Under the pieces are notes generated by a model. That model had not been told where the DNA came from and did not search any database. It worked only from the letters and a program-made list of their open reading frames with translations. A DNA stretch of 64,000 nt from Roseitalea sp. (lineage in GTDB: Bacteria; Pseudomonadota; Alphaproteobacteria; Rhizobiales; Rhizobiaceae). Positions 17,258-25,533 of this stretch are shown one piece after another (the stretch's first letter is position 1; every line of letters begins with the position of its first letter). The position numbers were made by a program, and so were the translations under genes. The DNA lies in the NCBI GenBank assembly GCA_017642895.1, contig JAEPON010000007.1, positions 124,001-188,000 on the forward strand, read 5' to 3'.

Positions 17258-18359
17258 GGGATTGGGCGAACGCGTCGATGCGCTCCAGCCCCGTGTCCAG
17301 GTCCGGACGGTGGACGCCGAAGCCGATCCTGATGTGTCCGGGAATGCCGAACCAGTCGCCGGCGCACACGAACACACCCGTCCTGTCACGCAGTTCATGC
17401 ACGAAGCGCTCGGACTCCATGTCCAGATCATATGCGACGAACGCCATGCCGCTTGCCTCCGGCCGCACCAGAGACCATCCGTTGCGGCCACGCAACCAGT
17501 CTTCGATCCGGTCGCGTCCGGTCGACAGGATTTTGCGGCCGCGCGCCAGCAATCGATCGCGCACCGGATCGGTCAGCGCCCGCCGCGACAGTTCCTGGGC
17601 CAGCGGGCCAGTGCCGATGGTGGTGTAATCCTGGCGTTCATGCATGCGCGCCACCAGATCGGGCGGCGCGATGCACCACCCCATGCGCAGGCCGGGCAGC
17701 CCGAACGATTTTGCAAGACCACCGGTGACGATCACCTTGTCGCCCATGCCCCAAGCGGTAGCGGGCGGGCGCCCGTCGATCTCCGAACCGCGATAGATCT
17801 CATCGACCAGAAGCCACACGCCGGCCTCTTCGGTCAACACGGCCAGGGCGCGGCGCCTCTCGTCACGCAGCAGCACGCCGGTCGGATTGTTGGGATCGCA
17901 CAACGTCACGAGGCGTGTCGACGGCCTGAGAGCCGCGCGAACATCGTCCATGTCCGGCTGCCAGCCATTGTCCGGCCTGAGTGGAACGCGGGTGACCTCG
18001 ACCCCGAGCGCCCGCGCCAGCCCGTCGAGCTGCATGAAGTTCGGCGTCAGCATGACCATGTGATCACCGGGGTCGGCGAGGCTCATCAGGGCCAGCATGT
18101 TGGCTTCGCTGGTGCCGTTCGCGATGAGGACGTTTTCGGGCGATGCCGCCGGATACCAGTCGGCCACGGCCTGGCGCAGCGCCGGTGTGCCGTCGGTGTA
18201 GCCATAGCCCAGCGGCAGGTCGCGGATGGCGTCCATCTCGTCGGGCGGCACCAGATCGGCCATGGTCGCGTGATGGACGCCGCTTTCCGTCAGGTTGATC
18301 TCGACCTCGTTTTCGTAAAGCGTCTGGCTGCGTTCGAGCAGAAACGTGTCGATCTTCAC
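17247..18359 (-). CDS. Class I/II PLP-dependent aminotransferase
   Basis: This 370-residue fold-type I enzyme has PLP-binding features NPTGVLL, VDEIYRG (Asp and Tyr) and the Schiff-base lysine in GGLAKSFGLPGLRMGW. C-terminal Arg HIRIGFGVHR would bind the substrate carboxylate. The short N-terminus and INLTESGVHH segment resemble the small aminotransferases annotated near ornithine cyclodeaminase-like genes. The cytoplasmic reaction is probably transamination of the deacylated amino acid. It is within the operon running from 21629 to 16496. Confidence 0.85.
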   Translation of the reverse strand: MKIDTFLLERSQTLYENEVEINLTESGVHHATMADLVPPDEMDAIRDLPLGYGYTDGTPALRQAVADWYPAASPENVLIANGTSEANMLALMSLADPGDHMVMLTPNFMQLDGLARALGVEVTRVPLRPDNGWQPDMDDVRAALRPSTRLVTLCDPNNPTGVLLRDERRRALAVLTEEAGVWLLVDEIYRGSEIDGRPPATAWGMGDKVIVTGGLAKSFGLPGLRMGWCIAPPDLVARMHERQDYTTIGTGPLAQELSRRALTDPVRDRLLARGRKILSTGRDRIEDWLRGRNGWSLVRPEASGMAFVAYDLDMESERFVHELRDRTGVFVCAGDWFGIPGHIRIGFGVHRPDLDTGLERIDAFAQSHAG

Positions 18360-19333
18360 TGCGCAGCCTCCAGCGACTGCGTCAGGCGCGCAAGAACCGC
18401 CTTGGCGATCGCAATGTCCTGCACCGCGACACCGGTCAGGTCGCTTATGGTGATCGCATCGGCGGCGGGCCGGCCATCATGTGAGCCTTCGATAATGGCA
18501 CCCAGTTCGGTCACATCGCCCTCGGCGATCGTGCCCGCAGCAAGCGCGTGAAAAATCTCGCCCCGTTCCCGGCATTGGGCCAGGCTGTCGGCGACGACAA
18601 GATCGGCACGGCCAAGAAGGTCTGGTGACACTTCGTTCTTGTCCGGCGTGTCCGAGCCCATGGCAGTGATGTGCGTGCCCGGCGCGATCATGTCCGCAGA
18701 AAGCAACGGCGTCTCGGCCGGCGTTGTCGTCACGATCAGCCGGCAGTCTTTCGCCACGTCTTCGGGAGAGTTCGCCTCCTCCACCGCATAGCCCATGGCC
18801 GCGATGTCGCGGGCAGCGGCGCTGCGCGAGGCTTCGCGCCGCCCCCAGATCATAAGCCTGCGGCATGGGCTGACCCGGCGCAGATAATCGGCCTGCAACC
18901 TTGCCTGAACGCCGCTGCCGATGATGCCGATACAATCCACATCACCCGGGGCAAGGTGCCTGGCCGCAACCGCCCCGGCGGCCGCTGTCCGATGGTTGGT
19001 CAGTTCGCCTTCTTCCAGAAGCACCGCCTCGACCATGCCCGTCTTCTGGCTCAGGACCAGCATGCAGCCTCCGAAGGGTGGCAGTCCGAGCGCGGGATTG
19101 CCAAAGAAGCCGGTCGCAACCTTGATCACGAACACATCATCGCCGCGCACAGCGCCATATTTGATGTGCATCTCGCCTTGCACGTCGGGGAACAGCAGTT
19201 CGCCAACCGGCGGAACCGTCACTTCGCCCCGCGAGAACGCGGCAAAACCCGCTTCCACCTCCGACACCACGTCCACATCGGGCAGCGCGGCGATGATCTG
19301 GTCGAGGGAAAAGACCGACGTGATGGTCATCAT
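18356..19333 (-). CDS. Ornithine cyclodeaminase/mu-crystallin family protein
   Basis: This 325-residue protein belongs to the OCD/alanine-dehydrogenase/ketimine-reductase family. It has an N-terminal substrate half (SRGEVTVPPVGELLFPDVQGEMHIK-like region with a conserved Lys) and an NAD(P)-binding Rossmann half with GIIGSGVQARLQADYL. Family members deaminate ornithine, reduce cyclic imines or interconvert alanine and pyruvate; EutC in ectoine breakdown belongs here. The ATG at 19333 is fixed by the ATGA overlap with the preceding PLP enzyme. The next gene overlaps it by four bases. Confidence 0.84.
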   Translation of the reverse strand: MMTITSVFSLDQIIAALPDVDVVSEVEAGFAAFSRGEVTVPPVGELLFPDVQGEMHIKYGAVRGDDVFVIKVATGFFGNPALGLPPFGGCMLVLSQKTGMVEAVLLEEGELTNHRTAAAGAVAARHLAPGDVDCIGIIGSGVQARLQADYLRRVSPCRRLMIWGRREASRSAAARDIAAMGYAVEEANSPEDVAKDCRLIVTTTPAETPLLSADMIAPGTHITAMGSDTPDKNEVSPDLLGRADLVVADSLAQCRERGEIFHALAAGTIAEGDVTELGAIIEGSHDGRPAADAITISDLTGVAVQDIAIAKAVLARLTQSLEAAQ

Positions 19334-20778
19334 GCAACTCCCGCGTGGCGCGCAACGATTTCGAAGGCCTTGACGAGGCCCCGGAACGTGGCGCGGGTCG
19401 CATCTTCGCGCAACCGACCGTCGCCGTCGATCATGCCAAGGCCCGGTCCGATCAGCACATTGCCGCCATAGATGGTGGTGCCCGCCTGTCCCATCGCCAT
19501 GCACGCCGCGTCGATGGCATTGGTTCCGGCCACCAGATCCTCAAGATTGTAGAGCGGCAAACCCTTGTCGCCGCCCTTCCATGTGTTGGCGTAGTTCAGC
19601 TCGATCCCGCCCATGTGATAGCTCGGCGTGACGATCAGATCGTCGCGGAAATGCGCCGGGAACCGCTCGAGTTCTTCCATCAGGATGCGGTGCATGCCGT
19701 CCACCGGATCGGTGACGCGCGTCGGCTCGTTGACCATCATGCGCAGGAAGGCCAGCATGCCGACCAACGAGTCGCGCCCCGGATCGTGCATCGAGAAGAC
19801 GCCCTTGCCGTAGGACGAGGTGCCGCCGCTGCGCGGGCCGATCCAGCCCATCGACTTGCGGATCACGTTCATCGGCTCGGCCTTGCCGATCATCAGCCCA
19901 CCAATGGGCGAGCGGCCGGCCTTGTCCATCGAATAGATCATGATGTCTGCATCGATGGCACGCGGATCGATACCGACGACGGGCAGGCATGTCGCGCAGT
20001 CGACGATGTAGGGCACGTCCCAGTCGCGCGCCAGGCCGCCCAGCCGCTTCATCAGGTCCGGCGCGCCCTCGCCCGCCTGACCAAAGCCCCATCCGGGCGT
20101 GTCGTACCCCACCGCATGGACCGCCGAAACATAGGCGCTGTGTCGGTTCGCCGCGCGCTCCATCGCGGCCATCGTGCCGTCGACATCAAGGCCGGTCATC
20201 AGGGCCACCGTGTTCTGGCGCACGCCATGGATTTCATATTTGACGCCCGGCGCCCGGACGAACAGCGTATCGAGGTTGGCAAGGCTTTTGCCGTCAATGC
20301 CCAGTTCGCCTCCGGCAACGGTCCGGTCCATGGCGAAGTGCCGATATTTGGATGGAAAGGCACGGCCGTAACCGCCGCCCCACTCCGCATCCTCGCCGTA
20401 GATCTGTAGCGACCGGGCGCGGTACTGGTCGCCCTTGCGCATGGAAGGGGGCGCAACCAGCGTTTCGAAGGCGACGCGCAGCGACGCTTCGGCGGTGTTG
20501 GTGACGCACACATCATACTCGTCGCCATAGACGTCCTTGACCAGCGCGCGCATCTCGTCGGCGATCTGCACCGCCGGCAACACATCGACCCGGTTGGCCT
20601 GGGCGATCGCGTCCATGACATAGTCGGGAAGCCGGGCCGGACATCCCGATGATCCCTGGTAAGTGCCGATCCCTCCAGAAAACCGGTCAAGACCTTCGAC
20701 TTGCGCAAAGGCGGCGGCTTCGCGTTCGATTTCGGGAATCGCGTCGTACAGCGACTGATACCACTGATGCAGATACAT
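19330..20778 (-). CDS. PLP-dependent enzyme, fold type I, subfamily not recognised
   Basis: This 482-residue protein looks like a PLP enzyme but fits no subfamily I know. The cofactor Asp is probably in YIVDCATCLP and the Schiff-base Lys in IMIYSMDKAGRSPIGG; these are spaced as in class V aminotransferases and decarboxylases. A glycine-rich GGTSSYGKG loop follows. The N-terminus (YLHQWYQSLYDAIPEIEREA) and a C-terminal segment GTTIYGGNVLIGPGLGMIDGDGR are unusual. I chose the ATG at 20778; the upstream frame is low-complexity. It sits between the binding protein and the OCD-like gene and may carry out the committed step (decarboxylation, elimination or transamination). Confidence 0.72.
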   Translation of the reverse strand: MYLHQWYQSLYDAIPEIEREAAAFAQVEGLDRFSGGIGTYQGSSGCPARLPDYVMDAIAQANRVDVLPAVQIADEMRALVKDVYGDEYDVCVTNTAEASLRVAFETLVAPPSMRKGDQYRARSLQIYGEDAEWGGGYGRAFPSKYRHFAMDRTVAGGELGIDGKSLANLDTLFVRAPGVKYEIHGVRQNTVALMTGLDVDGTMAAMERAANRHSAYVSAVHAVGYDTPGWGFGQAGEGAPDLMKRLGGLARDWDVPYIVDCATCLPVVGIDPRAIDADIMIYSMDKAGRSPIGGLMIGKAEPMNVIRKSMGWIGPRSGGTSSYGKGVFSMHDPGRDSLVGMLAFLRMMVNEPTRVTDPVDGMHRILMEELERFPAHFRDDLIVTPSYHMGGIELNYANTWKGGDKGLPLYNLEDLVAGTNAIDAACMAMGQAGTTIYGGNVLIGPGLGMIDGDGRLREDATRATFRGLVKAFEIVARHAGVA

Positions 20779-20808
20779 GGCGGGCCTGTGAAATAAGGAA
20801 AGAAAAGA

Positions 20809-20826
20809 GCGGGGCCGAAGCCCCGC
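20809..20826 (-). terminator. Intra-operon terminator-like hairpin after the binding-protein gene
   Basis: On the minus strand GCGGGGC, a TTCG loop and GCCCCGC form a seven-pair stem followed by TCTTTTCTTT. It lies 20 bases past the binding-protein stop and before the PLP enzyme. It would partly terminate transcription or protect the upstream message. Confidence 0.7.
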
Positions 20827-20846
20827 CAAACAGCGGTTGGAACAGC

Positions 20847-21629
20847 CTATTCGTCCCAGAGCATGTCGGCACGCAGGTTCATGCCTTCGGGAAACCATCT
20901 GGCGGCGATCGTGTCGAACGTCCCGTCGGCATAGATGTCGCGCAGTGCCGCGTTGACCCGTTCGCGCAATTCATCGTCGCCCTTGCGGAACATCGCACCC
21001 GCGCCGCTGCACGTGATGCAAAAGCCGCTATGGACGATCTCGAAATCGGCGCCCTCTGGTTTGCCGAGAAAATCGCGAATGGGCGTTTCCGCCTCAAGCG
21101 CGCCGACGATCCGCCCGGCCTGCATGTCGGCGGCGATCTGATCGAAGCGCTGGTAGCCGCGGAACGTGATGTCAGGATAGTTTTCGGTCATGTATTCGCG
21201 GACACCGGCCGACGCCTCGTAGCCGCCGATCGTCTTGCCTGCCAGATCGTCGGGGAAGGTGGTCACCTCGCCCTTGCGCGCCACGAACGCATCCTTGACA
21301 TTGAAGTAAGGCACCGAGAAGTCGGCGACCTCCTTGCGCTCTTCGGTGATCGACATGGCCGAGAAGATCATGCGGAACTTCTCGGACAACAGCGCGGCGA
21401 TCGCGCCATCGAAGTCCTGCTTGACCCATTCGCACTCGGCTTGGATGCGCGTGCACACTTCATTGCCCAAATCGATCTCGAACCCTGAATAGGAGCCGTC
21501 GGCTTCGGTCTGGCTGAAGGGCGGGTAGGACGCCTCGGTGGCGACCAATATCGTTTCGGCGGCGGCGCCCGAAGCCGACAGGCCAAGGGCAACCAGCGCG
21601 GCGGCGCCAAATCCGGTTAGCGTTTTCAT
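20847..21629 (-). CDS. Amino-acid ABC importer periplasmic binding protein (SBP_bac_3)
   Basis: This 260-residue protein has a Sec signal peptide (KTLTGFGAAALVALGLSASG, then AAAE) and the family-3 solute-binding fold. It carries ATEASYPPFSQTEADGSYSGFEIDLGNEV, the ligand-carboxylate Arg in MSITEERKEVADFSVPYF, and GGYEASAGVREYM. Two ATGs are adjacent; the second (21629) gives the better seven-base spacing from AGGAG. It is the first gene of the minus-strand operon and should feed the permeases at 15044-16548. Confidence 0.88.
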   Translation of the reverse strand: MKTLTGFGAAALVALGLSASGAAAETILVATEASYPPFSQTEADGSYSGFEIDLGNEVCTRIQAECEWVKQDFDGAIAALLSEKFRMIFSAMSITEERKEVADFSVPYFNVKDAFVARKGEVTTFPDDLAGKTIGGYEASAGVREYMTENYPDITFRGYQRFDQIAADMQAGRIVGALEAETPIRDFLGKPEGADFEIVHSGFCITCSGAGAMFRKGDDELRERVNAALRDIYADGTFDTIAARWFPEGMNLRADMLWDE

Positions 21630-21791
21630 CATGCGTCTCCTTTTCGCTCGCACCGAGACGGGTGGCCCGGCGGTCCTCTGCAGAGCTCAAGCCTAGCGGG
21701 ACGCCGCCCACACCTTAATGGAGGGTTTGCGAAGTTCAGTTCGAGAAACGGCGAAGGAAACGATACGCGCCTCCGGATATCATCATCCCGC

Positions 21792-22841
21792 ATGCGTATC
21801 TTTGACGGTCACAACGATCTTCTGTTCCGGCTGTGGGACTCGGGCGACCAGGACGGCATGGCCTTCCTGTCGAGCGACGGGCAAGGCCATGTCGATCTGG
21901 CACGGGCACGCAGTGGCGGTTTTGCCGGCGGCCTTTTTGCCGTGTTCGCCGACAATCCGGAATTCGAGCTGGCCCTTGCATCGACAGACGCATCGGCCGC
22001 GCCCCTGTCCATGGACGGTATCGGGCCGATCAGCCAGTCTTATGCAACGACGGTCTGCCGCGCGCAGATCGCGATCGCGCATCGGATTTTTGAAGCGCGG
22101 CCGGATGCGCTGCGCATCTGCACCTCCACCCAGCACATCGAACAGGCCATGTCCGACGGAGCCGTGGCCTGCGTGCTTCATGTCGAGGGGCTGGAAATGA
22201 TCGACGATCCCGAGGCGCAGTTGCCCGGGCTGTACGATCGCGGCGTCCGTTCCATCGGGCCGGTCTGGTCACGGCCGAACAGGTTTGGTCACGGCGTGCC
22301 GTTTCGCTACCCGGCCCACCCGGACACGGGCCCGGGCCTTTCAGCCGCCGGCTTTGAACTGGTCGAGATGTGCCAACAGATGGGCATCCTGGTTGACGTC
22401 GCGCACATGAACGCGGCGGGTATCGCCGATGTGGCCTCGGTCGCGCGAAAACCGTTCGTGTCCAGCCATGCGGGCGTGCACGCCCTGTGCCCGGCATCGC
22501 GAAACCACACGGATCGGCAACTGCGAACCATCGCGCGCTCCGGGGGATTGGTCGGCATTGTGTTGAACACCGACTTCATTCGGCCCGACGGGCGGGCTGA
22601 TCCGGATACCGACCTGTCAGTGTTCGTCGCACACATCCGCCATGTTATCGATCTGGCCGGGATCGAAGCGGTGGCGCTGGGGTCTGATTTCGACGGCGGT
22701 CCCGTGGCCAACGACCTGCCCGATTGCGGTGCCCTGCCCCGTCTGGTCCGTCAGATGGAAGCCGGCGGCCTGACCGGAGGCGAGATCGAGGCGGTGTGTC
22801 ACGGCAATTGGCGGCGGGTTCTTTCAGACACGATCGACTGA
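21792..22841 (+). CDS. Membrane-dipeptidase-family (M19) metallopeptidase
   Basis: This 349-residue cytoplasmic M19 dipeptidase has the binuclear zinc ligands in order: His/Asp in FDGHND, Glu in LHVEGLE, His in DVAHMN, His in SSHAGVH and the catalytic Asp in GSDFDGG. No signal peptide is present. M19 enzymes hydrolyse dipeptides, including those with D-residues or cyclic products. It diverges from the binding-protein gene and may act on imported N-acyl amino acids or dipeptides. This adds a second hydrolytic step to the module besides the M14 deacylase. Confidence 0.88.
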   Translation: MRIFDGHNDLLFRLWDSGDQDGMAFLSSDGQGHVDLARARSGGFAGGLFAVFADNPEFELALASTDASAAPLSMDGIGPISQSYATTVCRAQIAIAHRIFEARPDALRICTSTQHIEQAMSDGAVACVLHVEGLEMIDDPEAQLPGLYDRGVRSIGPVWSRPNRFGHGVPFRYPAHPDTGPGLSAAGFELVEMCQQMGILVDVAHMNAAGIADVASVARKPFVSSHAGVHALCPASRNHTDRQLRTIARSGGLVGIVLNTDFIRPDGRADPDTDLSVFVAHIRHVIDLAGIEAVALGSDFDGGPVANDLPDCGALPRLVRQMEAGGLTGGEIEAVCHGNWRRVLSDTID

Positions 22842-23408
22842 TCCCGCGCCAGAAGCCGGCACCGGCGGGTCAAAAGACCACGGAGGTCGGTTCAAACCGC
22901 CTTTCGCAGGATGCCTGACGATGTTTGGACCGGGGTGCGTTTTACAAGGACCTTGCCGGCAAACCCTCCGGAAAAGTGGCCAGCCCGTCGATCGGGATCA
23001 CATCGGCATATTTGCAGTTGTGTCGAACAGCGACATTGGGTGGTTGGCCTCGAACCGGTCGAACGCCGTCTCCTCCGGGATCACCACCTTGACGTTGAAC
23101 CAATAGGCATCGAAAGGACGGGGGATTTTGGCGTTATCATCTGCGAGCCCTGGTGCAGCAAGTCGAGGTCGCACAGCATGAAGTCCCGACCATGGGCCGT
23201 GAGCCGCGCTGAACTGAGTGCTCCCGTCTTCAAACGGCGTGGCGTCGGCGGTGAACGGCGTTCGCACTCTTGTTCCAGGGCAGCCGCCATGCGAGGCAAA
23301 AATGCGAACTGTTCCTTCGCCATGGCCCTGCGCTGGAACAGCCTTGAGTTCGAAGCGCAACTCTATTGCTCGCTGGATCACGCCGCAGCACTACAATTGC
23401 CGTCTGGT
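22842..23408. other. Unassigned 0.57-kb region, possible decayed gene
   Basis: No complete gene is convincing here. Short open stretches exist on both strands. The minus strand between about 23100 and 23000 encodes a protein-like segment (YWFNVKVVIPEETAFDRFEAN), but it is broken by stops and changes of frame on both sides. It may be the end of a frameshifted gene downstream of soxR. I cannot name a family. Confidence 0.35.
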
Positions 23409-23855
23409 TCAGAGGAGGACAGCTCCTTGCCCTTTGGCGCCGAGATGATCGCCAGCGTTTCGGAGAGGGCATTGCTTCACGGACAAACACCCACAGCCGA
23501 TGCAGTCGTCAAGACCGTCGCGCAGCTTTGTCAGCGCTTCGATGCGATCGTTCAGGCGGTCGCGCCATGACGTCGAAAGCCGGGTCCAATCCCGTTGGTT
23601 TGGCGTTCGACCGTGTGGAAGCGCACTCAGCGCATCGCGGATTTCGCCCAAGGGGACGCCGGCTCTTTGCGCTACTCGGATGACAGCGATCCGCCGCAAC
23701 ACGTCACGTGCATAGCGACGCTGATTGCCGGCCGTGCGCCAGCTTTCGATCAGGTGCTCACGCTCGTAGAAATGCAGCGTGGAGATGGCGACACCGCTTC
23801 GCGCCGAGACCTCTCCCACGCCGAGCGGGCGTTTGACGTCGATTTTTTCAGGCAT
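23409..23855 (-). CDS. soxR: Redox-sensitive transcriptional activator SoxR
   Basis: This 148-residue MerR-family regulator has an N-terminal HTH (LGVGEVSARSGVAISTLHFYEREHLIES), the SoxR-typical RYARDVLRRIAVIRVAQRAGVPLGEI region and a dimerisation helix. The [2Fe-2S] cluster motif CIGCGCLSVKQC matches Cx2CxCx5C. SoxR activates its target promoter when the cluster is oxidised by redox-active compounds or superoxide. It diverges from an MFS gene; a near-perfect SoxR box lies in the 100-bp gap. Unlike enterics, no soxS follows, so it probably controls the exporter directly. Confidence 0.95.
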   Translation of the reverse strand: MPEKIDVKRPLGVGEVSARSGVAISTLHFYEREHLIESWRTAGNQRRYARDVLRRIAVIRVAQRAGVPLGEIRDALSALPHGRTPNQRDWTRLSTSWRDRLNDRIEALTKLRDGLDDCIGCGCLSVKQCPLRNAGDHLGAKGQGAVLL

Positions 23856-23867
23856 TGAAACTGGCTC

Positions 23868-23898
23868 TTGACCTCAACATTTGTTGAGGTTGTATGCC
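23868..23898 (+). promoter_or_regulatory. SoxR box in an overlong-spacer promoter
   Basis: The 18-bp CCTCAACATTTGTTGAGG (23872-23889) has seven-base arms and matches the SoxR consensus type (CCTCAA...TTGAGG). A -35 TTGACC (23868-23873) and a -10-like TATGCC (23893-23898) are 19 bp apart. This over-long spacing is what MerR-family activators correct by DNA distortion. It drives the MFS gene and also lies 16 bp before the soxR start. Confidence 0.88.
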
Positions 23899-23955
23899 TT
23901 ATGGCGGCTTGCCTGTGCAAGCCTTTCCCCACCAGATCAAGGCTTGGAGGCCGCC

Positions 23956-25467
23956 ATGACGACAATGGAAAACTCACGAACAAAACCCGGAAGCGACCAA
24001 GCCTCGTCCGGCTGGGGCGCGCTGCTGCGCGGTCGCAACGGGGTACTGTGCCTCGCTTTGGCGGGCGGCGTCATGCTTCACGCCATCAACGTCTATGTGA
24101 CGATTACGATCCTGCCATCCGTCGTCGAAGACATTGGCGGGGCGGCCTATTACGCCTGGAACACGACATTGTTCATTCTCGCCTCCATCGTCGGCTCAGC
24201 GGTGTCTTCCAATATCCTTGCACGGCTTGGCCCGCGAACCGGCTATCGGCTCGCCATCCTCGTCTTTCTGAGCGGCGCAGCGATTTGCGCGGTCGCGCCA
24301 AACATGCCGGTTCTTCTTACGGGCCGCGCGATCCAGGGGTTGGGCGGGGGCATCCTCTTTGCCCTGTCCTACGCGATGATCAGGATCGTTTTCGACGAAC
24401 ACCTGTGGCCACGAGCCATGGCGATCGTCTCCAGCATGTGGGGTGCGGCGACCCTTGCAGGTCCGGCCTTGGGAGGCGTTTTCGCGGAATTTGATATGTG
24501 GCGCGGCGCGTTCTGGGGCCTGCTGATCGTCGGTGCGCCGTATCTTCTGCTGACTGAGAGGATCTTGCCCAAAAAGGATGCGAAGAGGACCGACATGACA
24601 GCGGTCGCCTGGCTTCAGATCTGCTTCCTGACACTTACGGTCATGCTGATTTCGGTTGGCTCTCTATCATCCGCCTTGGCGATCAATCTTGTCGGTCTTG
24701 CCGCCGCCGCGATCCTGATCGCGGCGTTGATCTTCATGGAACGTCGAAGAACGCTTCGTTTGCTGCCGCGCGGGTCTTTCGATCCCGGCGGATCGCTTTC
24801 GATCCTCTACGCCGTCATGGCCTTGCTGGTGATCGGGATGCAGACGGAGATCTTCGTTCCGTATTTTCTGCAAGCCATGCACGATCTGTCGCCGCTCGTT
24901 GCCGGCTATCTGGCGGCCCTGATGGCGGCAGGCTGGGCGATTTCTGCCATTCTGTTTTCAGGGCTAAACGGCCCTGGCGCGCGCCGGGCCGTCATGCTGG
25001 GGCCGATGATCGTCACCCTCGCACTTTTGGCCCTCGTTGTCGTTTTGCCCGCGGTGTCTCCCGCTGACGACATCGGGCTCTTCATGATTGCTGCCGGCTT
25101 GACGGCGGTGGGCTTCGGGATCGGTCTTGCCTGGCCGCATCTTCTCGCCCGCGTTTTGGTCGTGGCACCCAAGGACGAGGAGGACAAAGCCTCCTCCGGC
25201 ATCACAACGCTCCAGCTCTTCGCAACGGCGCTGGGAGCGGCGCTGGCGGGATTGGTGGCAAACGCCAACGGGTTCGACGGCTCGGGCACGGTTGCCGGTG
25301 CGAAGGATGCTGCCTTCTGGCTCTTCGCGAGTTTTGCGCTGGCACCAGCGATGGCGACTATACTCTCGATCCTGGTCGCAAGAGACATGAAAATGGCGAA
25401 GAATAGCCCTCAAACCAATGAAAGCCGACGACTCAGATCTGAGTCAAACCCGACCGCCCGGCCTTGA
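23956..25467 (+). CDS. MFS drug/redox-compound exporter, SoxR-controlled
   Basis: This 503-residue permease has about 14 hydrophobic segments, as in the DHA2 class of proton-coupled exporters. The first helices are LCLALAGGVMLHAINVYVTITILPSVVEDIGG; this resembles the DHA2 motif with an acidic residue near the end of TM1. GRAIQGLGGGILFALSYAMIRI is the TM4-5 region. The start at 23956 follows GGAGG by five bases; the open frame upstream overlaps the SoxR box and is rejected. The SoxR box implies induction by phenazines, quinones or similar redox cyclers, which it may expel. Confidence 0.88.
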   Translation: MTTMENSRTKPGSDQASSGWGALLRGRNGVLCLALAGGVMLHAINVYVTITILPSVVEDIGGAAYYAWNTTLFILASIVGSAVSSNILARLGPRTGYRLAILVFLSGAAICAVAPNMPVLLTGRAIQGLGGGILFALSYAMIRIVFDEHLWPRAMAIVSSMWGAATLAGPALGGVFAEFDMWRGAFWGLLIVGAPYLLLTERILPKKDAKRTDMTAVAWLQICFLTLTVMLISVGSLSSALAINLVGLAAAAILIAALIFMERRRTLRLLPRGSFDPGGSLSILYAVMALLVIGMQTEIFVPYFLQAMHDLSPLVAGYLAALMAAGWAISAILFSGLNGPGARRAVMLGPMIVTLALLALVVVLPAVSPADDIGLFMIAAGLTAVGFGIGLAWPHLLARVLVVAPKDEEDKASSGITTLQLFATALGAALAGLVANANGFDGSGTVAGAKDAAFWLFASFALAPAMATILSILVARDMKMAKNSPQTNESRRLRSESNPTARP

Positions 25468-25533
25468 AGCGACGATGAATGTCAACTCCCGCAGCATTCC
25501 TGCATTTTGCCAACAAACAATGGACCAGACGAA

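Noticed and set aside
16986..18551. 521-codon plus-strand frame opposite the aminotransferase
   Set aside because: Antisense shadow; the minus-strand frame holds the PLP lysine motif and operon overlaps.
22911..23570. 219-codon plus-strand gene behind the dipeptidase
   Set aside because: It runs antisense into soxR, has no ribosome-binding site and has irregular composition with many Ser, Arg and Cys.
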